From positions 62,001-126,000 of the forward strand of contig NZ_JACYXL010000010.1 of the NCBI RefSeq assembly GCF_014842995.1: 64,000 bases of DNA, read 5' to 3'. This document shows positions 16,558 through 24,961 of the stretch, one piece after another. Below the pieces are notes generated by a model. That model searched no databases. It was given only the letters and a program-made list of their open reading frames with translations, and had not been told where the DNA came from. This DNA comes from Rhodanobacter sp. 7MK24 (lineage in GTDB: Bacteria > Pseudomonadota > Gammaproteobacteria > Xanthomonadales > Rhodanobacteraceae). The position numbers were made by a program, and so were the translations under genes. Each line of letters starts with the position of its first letter. Within the stretch, counting starts at the first letter, position 1.

Positions 16558-19296
16558 ATGCATGTCCCGCCGTTTTCAACACGGCGGTGCAGTGGCGCAG
16601 GCATCGGCAGGAAAACGGATTTGTCCACGCAGGGGAAACGCGACAACGCGGACGCGATGCTTGCTGACAAAGCCGGCAACGCCGGACCGGAGCGGCGGCC
16701 TTCGCCGCACTGGCGAACCCCGGCACGCCTGTGGAGCCTGCTGGCCTTGCTGCTGGGTCTGGCGCTTTCGCTGCTGGTGCAGAACCAGCAATGGCGGCGC
16801 GAGCAGGCGGAGCAGTGGTCGGTGCGCACCGAGCTCGCCAATAAAGTCTATTCGGGCATGCAGGGCCAGTTGCAGTTGCTGGAAACCCTGATGCGCGCCA
16901 CGCAGTCGCTGTACCTTGCTTCCGATTTGGTGACACCCGACGAGTTTGCGGATTTCTACTTCAACATGCGTCCGGGCGAACGTTTCCCGGCCCTGCTGGC
17001 ATTGGCCTATGCACCACGCACGCAGCGGGCGGACGGTGCGCACTACATCATCCAGCTGACCGAGCCGAAGAAAGGCAATGCGATCCTGATCGGACTGGAC
17101 GAAGCCGGCCAGAAGGAAAACCTCGCCGGCTTGCTGCAGGCGCGCGACAGCGATCAAGTGACCATGTCGGCACCGTTCCGCCTGGTGCAACCGGGCAAAG
17201 GGACCGGCAGCGACATGGGCGTCACCCTGAGCCTGCCGGTATTCAGTCCCGGCGCCATGCCACGGACCATCGAAGAACGGCGCGCGCGCGAACAGGGCAC
17301 GGTGTCGGCTTCGTTTCGCCTGAGCACCCTGATCGAAGGCACTCTGCCCGAAGGCCTGACCGGCGTACTGCGCCTGCGGGTAAGTGATGTCACCCGGTCG
17401 ACCCCGCAGCTGGTGTACGACTCTGCACCAGGCAGCGCGACACCCGATGCCGCCGGCCCTCGCTACGGGCGCACGCTGGTGCATGGCGGTCGCAAATGGG
17501 ACGTGGCGATGTACCCGTTGGCGGCCCGCGTCGACGCCTGGCACTGGGCCACCCTGCAGGCCGGCACGTTGGCCAGCCTGCTGTTGGCCATGCTGGTGTA
17601 CGCCATCGTGGGCACGCGCCATCGCGCGCTGGAACTGGGCTGGCGCATGAGTCGCCGCTACCGCGAAAGCGAAGAACGTTTCCGCGCGCTCAACGAACGG
17701 CTGCCCGCGCTGGTGCTGCTGGCGAGCAGCGACGACGGTCGCATCGTCTACGCCAACCAGGCCGCACGTTCCCGGTTCGGCGCGGGCGTCACCGGGCATC
17801 GGCTTGCCGAATTGTTCAAGGACGCGCAACCGGAGGCGCTGGCCGGCGGCGGCGCTGCCGGCGAGCAGGTGGAGGCCGGGCTGATCGACGAAACCGGTGC
17901 GCCGTTCTGGGCCAACGTGGCGATCACGCACGTTGCCACTAACGGCAGCGACAAGTTGCTGATGGTGGCCGGCGACATCAGCGAGCAGCGGCGGCTCACC
18001 GAGCGGTTGAGCTACCAGGCCAGCCATGACGCGCTGACCGAGCTGTACAACCGCCACGAATTCGAGCACCGCCTGCGCGCCGCGCTGGCCGCTGCCGGGC
18101 CGGACATGCAGGCGGTGCTGCTGTACGTAGATCTGGACCAGTTCAAGCTCATCAACGACACCTCCGGCCATCTCGCCGGCGACCAGCTGCTGGTGCAGCT
18201 GTCCGCGGTGATGCGTCGCCAGCTGCGCGACAACGACGTGCTGGCGCGCCTGGGTGGCGACGAGTTCGGCATTCTCGCCTTCGGCATGGTCAACCAGTCG
18301 ACCGCCGAGCAGATGGCGGAGCGTTTGCGACGCAGCATCGACGGGTATGTGTTCACATGGGAGCAACGCAGCTACCTGGTCAGCGCCAGTATCGGTGGCG
18401 TGCTGGTCGACTGCCCCAAGGTGCAGGTCAAGGATCTGCTCTCGCAGGCCGATGCCGCCTGTTATCTCGCCAAGGAACGTGGCCGCAACCGCGTGCATTT
18501 TCATTCGGAAGGCGATGGCGAGGCGCAGCGCCGGCGGGGCGAAATGGAATGGGCGCAACGCCTGCAATGGGCGGTGGATGAGGGTCTGCTGCTGCTCGCC
18601 TACCAGGAGATCAAGCCGGCGAAGCCATCGGCGGACGACGGCGTTTGCGTGGAGTTGCTGCTGCGCTACCGCGACGAAAACGGCGCGCTGCTGCCGCCCG
18701 GGGTGTTCCTGCCCGCGGCCGAGCGCTACGGCTTGATGCCGACCATCGACCGCTGGGTGGTGCAGGTCGCGCTGGCCAATTTCGGCCGCCTGCATCCGAT
18801 CGGTGCGGAGCTGCGCATGGTCTCGATCAATCTCTCCGGCGCCAGCATCGAGGATGCCGCGCTGGCCGATCAGATCGTCGACTGGCTGGGCTTCTACCAA
18901 GTGGACCCGAAACGGGTGTGCTTCGAGATCACCGAGACCGTAGCGGTGCGCAATCTCGCCGCGGTGGTGCGCTGCATGGGGCGCCTGCGCGCCGTGGGCT
19001 GTCGCATCGCACTGGACGATTTCGGTGCGGGCATGTCCTCCTTCACGTATCTGAAGAACCTGCCTGCCGATGCGATCAAGATCGACGGCAGTTTCGTGCG
19101 CGATATGCTCACCGACCCGGTGAGCCGCCTGATGGTGCGCGCCGTCACCGATATCGCCCACCAGCTCGGCCTCACCGTGGTGGCCGAATGGGTCACCGAC
19201 GAGGCCACCGTGCAGGCGCTGGCGGAGCTGGGCATCAATGCGTTGCAGGGGTATGCCGTGCATCGGCCCGAGTTGACGCTGTTTCACCGTGCTTGA
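16558..19296 (+). CDS. CHASE-PAS-GGDEF-EAL cyclic-di-GMP protein
   Basis: This inner-membrane sensor protein is predicted to make and/or degrade cyclic di-GMP. In order: a transmembrane helix (LWSLLALLLGLALSLLV, near residue 55), a periplasmic CHASE domain (about 80-315), a second helix (LASLLLAMLVYAIVG, about 340), a PAS-like region (375-480), a GGDEF domain with intact GGDEF (RLGGDEFGIL, near 565), and an EAL domain (about 660-905). The EAL motif itself reads VELLLRY, so the catalytic Glu is kept but Ala is Leu; ITETVAV, LDDFGAGMSS and IKIDGSFV metal and catalytic residues are present, so activity is plausible. Start choice is uncertain: ATG 16558 has a weak site, TTG 16621 follows AGGA, and ATG 16657 is also possible. 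Confidence 0.9.
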   Translation: MHVPPFSTRRCSGAGIGRKTDLSTQGKRDNADAMLADKAGNAGPERRPSPHWRTPARLWSLLALLLGLALSLLVQNQQWRREQAEQWSVRTELANKVYSGMQGQLQLLETLMRATQSLYLASDLVTPDEFADFYFNMRPGERFPALLALAYAPRTQRADGAHYIIQLTEPKKGNAILIGLDEAGQKENLAGLLQARDSDQVTMSAPFRLVQPGKGTGSDMGVTLSLPVFSPGAMPRTIEERRAREQGTVSASFRLSTLIEGTLPEGLTGVLRLRVSDVTRSTPQLVYDSAPGSATPDAAGPRYGRTLVHGGRKWDVAMYPLAARVDAWHWATLQAGTLASLLLAMLVYAIVGTRHRALELGWRMSRRYRESEERFRALNERLPALVLLASSDDGRIVYANQAARSRFGAGVTGHRLAELFKDAQPEALAGGGAAGEQVEAGLIDETGAPFWANVAITHVATNGSDKLLMVAGDISEQRRLTERLSYQASHDALTELYNRHEFEHRLRAALAAAGPDMQAVLLYVDLDQFKLINDTSGHLAGDQLLVQLSAVMRRQLRDNDVLARLGGDEFGILAFGMVNQSTAEQMAERLRRSIDGYVFTWEQRSYLVSASIGGVLVDCPKVQVKDLLSQADAACYLAKERGRNRVHFHSEGDGEAQRRRGEMEWAQRLQWAVDEGLLLLAYQEIKPAKPSADDGVCVELLLRYRDENGALLPPGVFLPAAERYGLMPTIDRWVVQVALANFGRLHPIGAELRMVSINLSGASIEDAALADQIVDWLGFYQVDPKRVCFEITETVAVRNLAAVVRCMGRLRAVGCRIALDDFGAGMSSFTYLKNLPADAIKIDGSFVRDMLTDPVSRLMVRAVTDIAHQLGLTVVAEWVTDEATVQALAELGINALQGYAVHRPELTLFHRA

Positions 19297-19410
19297 TGGC
19301 GGATTGCACGCGGCGCAATCGCCGCGCCGTTTCGGGCATGGATCACCCGCTGGCCGCGCACGTCGCGCGGCGGCATGGATACCGCCGCGTGCCGTGTCGT
19401 CTACCCTCGA

Positions 19411-20343
19411 TCACTGCTTGCGCTTGAACAGCTTGCGGATCGCGGCGGCCACGGCGGCGACGCCGACGATGACGAACTTCTTCAGCGCCAGCAGCATGAT
19501 GCCGAGCTTGGCGAACAGACCGGCCTTGGCGGCGATGCCGCCGGCGATCAGCGCGGCGATGCCGTAGGCGGCGAGCTTGTCGGTTTTGGCGTCGTAGTCG
19601 GCGTAGCGCTGACCCTCGTTGAAATCGGCCATGGCCAGCACGGCCGGCATGTCGGCGCGCACCTTGTCGAGTTCGTCGATGGGAGCCACCGCATTGAGCG
19701 ACAGGTAGCCGCGCCGACCCAGCACGCGGATTGCGTAGTTCAGCGTATGGCCGTCCGAACTGCCGTCGGGATTCCTGATTGCCAGGTCGCGCGCCCAGTA
19801 CAGCTTGTGGCTGGCGGCGTCGTAATGCGGCGGCTCGGCCCAGCCGACCAGCTCGATCGAGGGATAGCCTTGCTTCACGCGCGCCTCGTTCTCATCCTGC
19901 GTGGCCTTCTGCATGCTCTTGAGCAGGTCGTCGTAGTCGATCTTGCTGGCATCCTGGTCGGACACGTAGCCGTCGTCGACATAGGTGACCACCACGGCCC
20001 AGGCGCGGCCGTCCACCACGGTGGCAGGATCGGTGGAGGGCAGGATCATGCCCAGCACCTTTTCGTCCGGCGGGTTGTTCCACAGCTTGGTGAGCACACG
20101 TTGGGCGTCGGCGGCTTGCAGGTAGCCGTAGCCCGGCTTCAGCTGCAAGGTGGCCTGCGCCTCGGGAATGGCAACCTCGCCGGACACCGGGTGCAGGCTT
20201 TGCAGGAACGCCTCGACCTTGGCATGGGCATCGGCGGCGCCAGGCGCAGAAGTGGATGAGGACGCGGATGGCGCGTCGGTGGCGCATGCAGGTTCAAGGC
20301 ATACGAACGCGGCCAGCAGGACCAGCAGCAGTTTGCATTTCAT
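19411..20343 (-). CDS. DUF2167 family membrane protein
   Basis: This 310-residue protein of the DUF2167 family is likely anchored in the inner membrane. The start at 20343 (MKCKLLLVLLAAFVCLEPACA) gives a good signal peptide; 42 more in-frame residues upstream look non-coding. The central domain contains ATLQLKPGYGYLQAADAQRV, WAVVVTYVDDGYVSDQDA and the conserved VGWAEPPHYDAASHKLYWAR segment, which is diagnostic. Two C-terminal hydrophobic segments (AYGIAALIAGGIAAKAGLFA and FVIVGVAAVAAAI) and a basic tail KLFKRKQ suggest that the signal plus tail hold the domain in the periplasm. Biochemical function is unknown for the family. Confidence 0.88.
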   Translation of the reverse strand: MKCKLLLVLLAAFVCLEPACATDAPSASSSTSAPGAADAHAKVEAFLQSLHPVSGEVAIPEAQATLQLKPGYGYLQAADAQRVLTKLWNNPPDEKVLGMILPSTDPATVVDGRAWAVVVTYVDDGYVSDQDASKIDYDDLLKSMQKATQDENEARVKQGYPSIELVGWAEPPHYDAASHKLYWARDLAIRNPDGSSDGHTLNYAIRVLGRRGYLSLNAVAPIDELDKVRADMPAVLAMADFNEGQRYADYDAKTDKLAAYGIAALIAGGIAAKAGLFAKLGIMLLALKKFVIVGVAAVAAAIRKLFKRKQ

Positions 20344-20924
20344 CGCGATGTTTTCCCCTGTGTCGTCCATGGAGGCGCAGCCGTCCGGCTGTGCCGTGGC
20401 GCCCTCGTACGAGGCGCCTCGCGACTTTTTACAAGATGGGGCGGAGCCGTGCCAGCGTGGTGCGGACACCGATGCGCCGGAGCGCGCGACCGTCGCAAAT
20501 CGATAACCGATTCGGGGTTCGTCATGAGAGTGGCGGGATAAGCAGGCCGCTTAAAACGCTTGGATCGAGATAAATCTTTGGCCCGATATTCAGGTGCGTC
20601 TAATTTCAAGAACTTTCGTAAAGCGAAATATATTGCTTGGCGCGATTGGCCATTTCATTTTGATTCGCTACATGGGAAAGCGTGATTGTGGCGTGATTTC
20701 GGCGCGGTTACGCGTCTTTCAAGCGGCACGCGGATGCCGTGGGCTTTCCATGGAGTCGTATGTAATTGCGTGATACCGGTGTCGTCTTATAGAGCAAATC
20801 ACTCAAAATGAAATGCGTATGAACAATTAATGTGCTGCAGGTGTGGATTCGCGGTTCCTGATATTGACGGGTGCAAATTTGGTTGCGTAGTTTCGACGAG
20901 TTCGCTGCGGGGAGCGCGGCGAAT
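20344..20924. other. long intergenic region, partly AT-rich
   Basis: This region lies between two divergently transcribed genes (DUF2167 protein and sedolisin). I see no gene-like frame with a start and ribosome site. Two weak sigma70-like candidates point rightward: TTGCGT (20766) with TATAGA (20788) at 16 bases, and TTGACG (20864) with TAGTTT (20888) at 18 bases. Either would give a long 5' leader to the peptidase gene. Confidence 0.35.
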
Positions 20925-21090
20925 GGTTCCGAACGGTAATCGCGGGGGCGATTACCGTCAGGCAAAGCCTAGGGTCGGCCGCGAGAGGGATTCTCTACAG
21001 GGGAACGGCCACCGCAAAAGGGCGCCTGGGGAACCGTCTGGCAAGCAATCCGGAGTCGCACGAGTGCGACATGTTCTTTGCCACGGGGCA
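20925..21090 (+). promoter_or_regulatory. structured 5' leader of the sedolisin gene, possible riboswitch
   Basis: Successive stems are visible. An 11-bp perfect hairpin (ACGGTAATCGC / GCGATTACCGT) is followed at once by GGCAAAGCCTAGGGTCGGCC. GGT(C)GGCCG then pairs with CGGCCACC around an inner GAGA/TCTC hairpin. Last, GTCGCA-CGAG-TGCGAC sits inside GGCAA/TTGCC (21041-21081). The string GCAAAGCC-NN-GGGTC resembles the conserved core of cyclic-di-GMP-I (GEMM) aptamers, but the upstream part of that consensus is not evident. The structure is visible; the ligand idea is inference. Confidence 0.35.
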
Positions 21091-21139
21091 CATGCGGCCG
21101 CGTAAGGCCCGCTTGTCCCGAAATCTTGGGGAGTCATCC

Positions 21140-23527
21140 ATGCATCACGTTCGTTTGAAAGCACTTGCTGCCGCCATCGCCTTGGCAGCGGCTTCTTCTT
21201 CCGTCTGCGCCACGGGTGCGGTCAGCACAGCGCAGTTTGCTTCCATTCGCCACGCCACCACCCTGCAAGCGGGTGACAAGGTCGTCGGCGCGCTGGACGT
21301 CGCGCACCCGATGCGCGTCGCGGTATCGCTGAAACTACGCAACAAGGCGCAGCTGGATGCGTTCGTTGCCAACCCGCACCACCCCAACCTCACGCCTGCG
21401 CAGTTCAATGCGATGTACGCGCCGACGCAGGAGCAGGCGCAGCAGGTTGCCGACTACCTGCGCCAGTCCGGCTTCCGCAACATCACCATCGAGCCGAACC
21501 GCCAGCTGGTGACCGCCGAGGGTCGTGCTGACACCGCCGCCTCTGCGTTCCGCACCTCGCTGGTGAGCGTGCACACGCACGATGGGCGCAATGCCTACGG
21601 CACCGCCAGCGACGTGCAGATCCCGGCCTCGCTGCAAGGGATCGTGAACGAAGTGCTGGGCCTGCAGACCGTGCATACCTTCCACGTGCTGACTCCCGTG
21701 CATCCGAACGCGACCGGCGGCACGGCCAGCGCGCATGCGCCGACCGACTTCGCGACGATCTACAACGCTGGCAGCACGGCGACCGGCTCGACGATCAACG
21801 TCGGCGTGATCACCTCCGGCAGCATGACCAACATCAAGACCGACTTCAGCTCCTTCCTCAGCCAGCACCCCAGCCTCGGCAGCATCCCGCTGAACGTGGT
21901 CACGGTGGACGGCGGCGGCACCAGCACCAGCGGCGACGGCGAGTGGGATCTGGATACCCAGGACATCGCCGGCATGTCCGGTGGCGTGAAAGCTTTCTAC
22001 CTCTACGACACCTCCAGCCTCGACACCCAGCCGCTGGTGGATGACTTCAACGCGGCGGTCACCGCCAACGTGGTGCGCATCATCAACGTCTCGATCGGCG
22101 GTTGCGAAACCGGCATGGAGACCAATGGTGCAGCCACCGGCGACAGCATCTTCGAACAGGCCGACGCTCAGGGTCAGACCTTCTCGATCTCCTCCGGCGA
22201 CAGCGGCGCAGACGAGTGCGGCAACGGCGGCATCGTGCCGAGCTGGCCGGCGGATTCGGAATACGTGGTGGCCGTGGGCGGCACCGAGCTCTACACCTCA
22301 GGCACCACCTGGACCAACGAAACAGTGTGGAACAACCTCAGCGAGAACGAAGGCGCGACCGGCGGCAGCCCCAGCACCTTCGAACCGCAGCCGAGCTGGC
22401 AGAGCGGCGTGGGCCAGAACGCGGGCAGCAAGTACCGCGGCCTGCCCGACGTGGCCTTCGACGCCAGCCCGGACAGCGGCGCCAACGTGATCGTGGACGG
22501 ATCCACCGAGCAGATTGGTGGCACCAGCCTCGCCTCGCCGCTGTTCGTGGGTACCTGGGCGCGCGTGCTGGCGACCAAGTCCTCGCTGGGCTTCGCTGCG
22601 CCGCTGATCTATGCCGACGCCGCGTCCCACTACTCGACCGACTTCCACGATGTGACTTCCGGCAACAACAGCGGCGAAACCGCCGCCGTGGGCTGGGACT
22701 ACACCACCGGCTTCGGCTCGATCAACATCGCCAACTTCGTGGCCAATGTGGCCGGTAGCGGCGGCGGTACCACCGGTGGTACGCCGGTGGCCAGCTTCAC
22801 CGACACCACGAGCGGCCTGACGGCGACGTTCACCAACACGTCCACCGACACCGGCGGCACGATCAGCACCTACTCGTGGACCTTCGGCGACGGCGGCACC
22901 TCGACCGCGGCCAGCCCGAGCCACACCTATACCGCAGCAGGCACCTACACGGTCAGCCTGACGGTGACCGACAACACCGGTGCCACCAGCACCAAGTCGG
23001 GTTCGGTGACGGTCACGTCGAGTGGCGGCGGCACGCCGACCCAGGTGCTCGGCAACACCGGCTTCGAAACCGGCACGGCTTCGCCGTGGACGATGAGCTC
23101 GGGCACGCTGTGCACCACCACCACCTCGTCGTCCAGCTACTGCGGTAGCGGCGAGAGCGCACATGCCGGTTCGTGGTTCGCCTGGCTGGATGGCTACGGC
23201 ACCTCGCATACCGACACGGTGTCGCAGAAGGTGGCCATTCCCAGCGGCCACACCACGGCCACGCTGCAGTACTACCTGCACATCGACACCACCAAGAGCT
23301 CGGCGGTCGATACCTTCACGGTGCAGGTGCTGAACAGCTCGGGCTCGGTGCTGGCAACGGTGGGTTCGTTCACCAACGCCAACAAGAACACCGGCTATGC
23401 GCTGGAATCCGCCAACCTGTCCGCCTACATCGGCCAGACGGTGACCATCAAGTTCACCGGCAAGGAGACCTCGTCTTCCGGCAACACCGACTTCACGCTC
23501 GACGATGTCACGTTGAACGTGCAGTAA
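21140..23527 (+). CDS. secreted S53 family (sedolisin/kumamolisin-like) peptidase with PKD domain
   Basis: This 795-residue exported acid-type serine-carboxyl peptidase begins with a Sec signal (MHHVRLKALAAAIALAAASS), after a GGGGAG ribosome site. A pro-kumamolisin activation domain spans about residues 40-190. The catalytic domain has the Glu/Asp pair in GEWDLDTQD (near 268), the oxyanion Asp in SSGDSGADE (near 353) and the Ser in GGTSLASP (near 460), with a C-terminal calcium site around DFHDVTSGNN. A PKD domain (about 547-627; WTFGDGGTSTAASPSHTY) and a C-terminal jelly-roll-like module follow. It is a likely type II secretion substrate. Upstream frame sequence to 21071 is probably untranslated leader. 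Confidence 0.94.
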   Translation: MHHVRLKALAAAIALAAASSSVCATGAVSTAQFASIRHATTLQAGDKVVGALDVAHPMRVAVSLKLRNKAQLDAFVANPHHPNLTPAQFNAMYAPTQEQAQQVADYLRQSGFRNITIEPNRQLVTAEGRADTAASAFRTSLVSVHTHDGRNAYGTASDVQIPASLQGIVNEVLGLQTVHTFHVLTPVHPNATGGTASAHAPTDFATIYNAGSTATGSTINVGVITSGSMTNIKTDFSSFLSQHPSLGSIPLNVVTVDGGGTSTSGDGEWDLDTQDIAGMSGGVKAFYLYDTSSLDTQPLVDDFNAAVTANVVRIINVSIGGCETGMETNGAATGDSIFEQADAQGQTFSISSGDSGADECGNGGIVPSWPADSEYVVAVGGTELYTSGTTWTNETVWNNLSENEGATGGSPSTFEPQPSWQSGVGQNAGSKYRGLPDVAFDASPDSGANVIVDGSTEQIGGTSLASPLFVGTWARVLATKSSLGFAAPLIYADAASHYSTDFHDVTSGNNSGETAAVGWDYTTGFGSINIANFVANVAGSGGGTTGGTPVASFTDTTSGLTATFTNTSTDTGGTISTYSWTFGDGGTSTAASPSHTYTAAGTYTVSLTVTDNTGATSTKSGSVTVTSSGGGTPTQVLGNTGFETGTASPWTMSSGTLCTTTTSSSSYCGSGESAHAGSWFAWLDGYGTSHTDTVSQKVAIPSGHTTATLQYYLHIDTTKSSAVDTFTVQVLNSSGSVLATVGSFTNANKNTGYALESANLSAYIGQTVTIKFTGKETSSSGNTDFTLDDVTLNVQ

Positions 23528-23540
23528 GCAAGTAAGGATG

Positions 23541-23571
23541 CCGTGCGGCCGCCTTTAAGGCGGCCGCACGG
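23541..23571 (+). terminator. strong hairpin after the sedolisin gene
   Basis: A perfect 13-bp stem with a 5-base loop (CCGTGCGGCCGCC / GGCGGCCGCACGG) starts 14 bases after the peptidase stop codon. There is no T-run after it, so it may act as an mRNA 3' stabiliser or a bidirectional weak terminator, not a classical intrinsic terminator. Confidence 0.6.
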
Positions 23572-23720
23572 ATGATCCCGTGGGGAGGCGGGATCGGGGG
23601 AATGGACTCGCAGCAAGCGTTTTTGTTGTTCGCTGGTGCATTTGCAGTCGGTAGTGCCTCGACTCCTGGATCGTCCAGGGGCGATATCCATTGTTCATTG
23701 CAGCTATGGGGAGACATTCG

Positions 23721-24770
23721 ATGCAAACAACGTTGAAACTTGCATTTCTGGCCGGCCTGGTGAGCGCGGCATGCGTTCCCGCGGCCTTCGCGTCGTCGTT
23801 CGGCAATCTTTCCGCGCAGGGTTCGAGCGCGCAGGTGGGGCCGATCGAGGCGGTGGCGCGCGCTGCCTGGCGCGAAAGCATGACGCAGATCGCCACGCCG
23901 TCGGTAGGTTGCTTCCACGCCCAATATCCAAGCATCGTGTGGAAGCAGGAGTCGTGCGGAGCGGTCCGGGCCGATGTGCACCCCATGCCGCACTACTACC
24001 TTTTCGGCGCACCGGAGACTGCAGGCAACGGCAACGACTACACCCTGCAAACCTCCAGCCTGATCAAGAGCGCCGTCGGCACCTTCCCGACGGTGACCGG
24101 CGTGACCTCCGAGAAGAGCGTGGGCGTGGCGGCCTACGGCGGTGGCGGCATCCTGGGCGCCAACGAATATTCGGTGCAGCTCAACACGCAGTTCACCTCG
24201 ACCACCTCGGCATGCAAGAGCCACTCCGGATGCACCGTGTGGCAGCAGTGGGTGTACGCCACCGATTACGCGGAGAACGGCGAGGGTGCGATCTTCATGC
24301 AGAACTGGCTGATCGGCTACGGCAGCAGCCGTTGCCCGAGCGGCTTCTCCAGCGACGGCGAGGGCGACTGCTACGGCAACAGCGCAGCGGCCCTGCCGCC
24401 GGATATCCCGCCCACCGCCCTGGCCAGCCTGAAGCTGACGGCCACGGCGACCTCGGGCGGCAACGATACGGCCGTCGTCACCTATGACGGCGACGCCTAC
24501 AGCACCACCCAGAAGGACAGCACCCTGTATATCTCGAAGGTGTGGAACACCGGCGAGTTCAACATAGTGGGCAACGCCGGCGGCTCCGAGGCGGAGTTCA
24601 ACAGCGGCAGCTCCATCACGGTGAATCTCGCGGTGAGCGACGGTTCCACCAGTGCGCCGTCCTGCGTGGCGGATTCGGGTACGACCGGCGAGAGCAACAA
24701 CCTGAACCTGGGCAGCTGCACCGCCTCGGGTGGCTCGACGCCGTCCATCAAGTTCACCGAATCGAACTGA
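23721..24770 (+). CDS. secreted protein of unknown function
   Basis: This 349-residue protein starts MQTTLKLAFLAGLVSAACVP, a Sec signal behind a GGGGAG ribosome site. The mature part has several paired cysteines (SVGCFHAQYPSIVWKQESCG; SACKSHSGCTVWQQWVY; SRCPSGFSSDGEGDC; PSCVADSG), consistent with disulfides formed in the periplasm before secretion. The VGVAAYGGGGILGANEYSVQ and FMQNWLIGYG segments suggest a beta-rich carbohydrate- or protease-like fold, but I do not recognise a catalytic motif. It lies directly behind the sedolisin gene on the same strand with a terminator of its own, so the two may be co-regulated cargo of the type II system. The real start is 23721; 10 more codons upstream are not supported. 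Confidence 0.8.
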   Translation: MQTTLKLAFLAGLVSAACVPAAFASSFGNLSAQGSSAQVGPIEAVARAAWRESMTQIATPSVGCFHAQYPSIVWKQESCGAVRADVHPMPHYYLFGAPETAGNGNDYTLQTSSLIKSAVGTFPTVTGVTSEKSVGVAAYGGGGILGANEYSVQLNTQFTSTTSACKSHSGCTVWQQWVYATDYAENGEGAIFMQNWLIGYGSSRCPSGFSSDGEGDCYGNSAAALPPDIPPTALASLKLTATATSGGNDTAVVTYDGDAYSTTQKDSTLYISKVWNTGEFNIVGNAGGSEAEFNSGSSITVNLAVSDGSTSAPSCVADSGTTGESNNLNLGSCTASGGSTPSIKFTESN

Positions 24771-24795
24771 TACCGCTTCGATCAGTGCGTGACGC

Positions 24796-24829
24796 AAACG
24801 CCGGAGGGAGCGATCCCTCCGGCGTTTTT
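24796..24829 (+). terminator. intrinsic terminator
   Basis: A 14-bp perfect stem (AAACGCCGGAGGGA / TCCCTCCGGCGTTT) with a GCGA loop runs into TTTTT. It sits 26 bases after the stop of the secreted protein and has the form of a rho-independent terminator. Confidence 0.88.
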
Positions 24830-24961
24830 CTTGCACGCGAAAGCCGGGTTTGCGAGAGGCGGCTTACCGGGTTGCTCCATGTCGGCAGGCAGCGGAAAGA
24901 TGCAGGACGAAGGCGGTCGCGTGTCGGTCGCCCGAGCGCCCGAACATGCGACCATGCGCGC

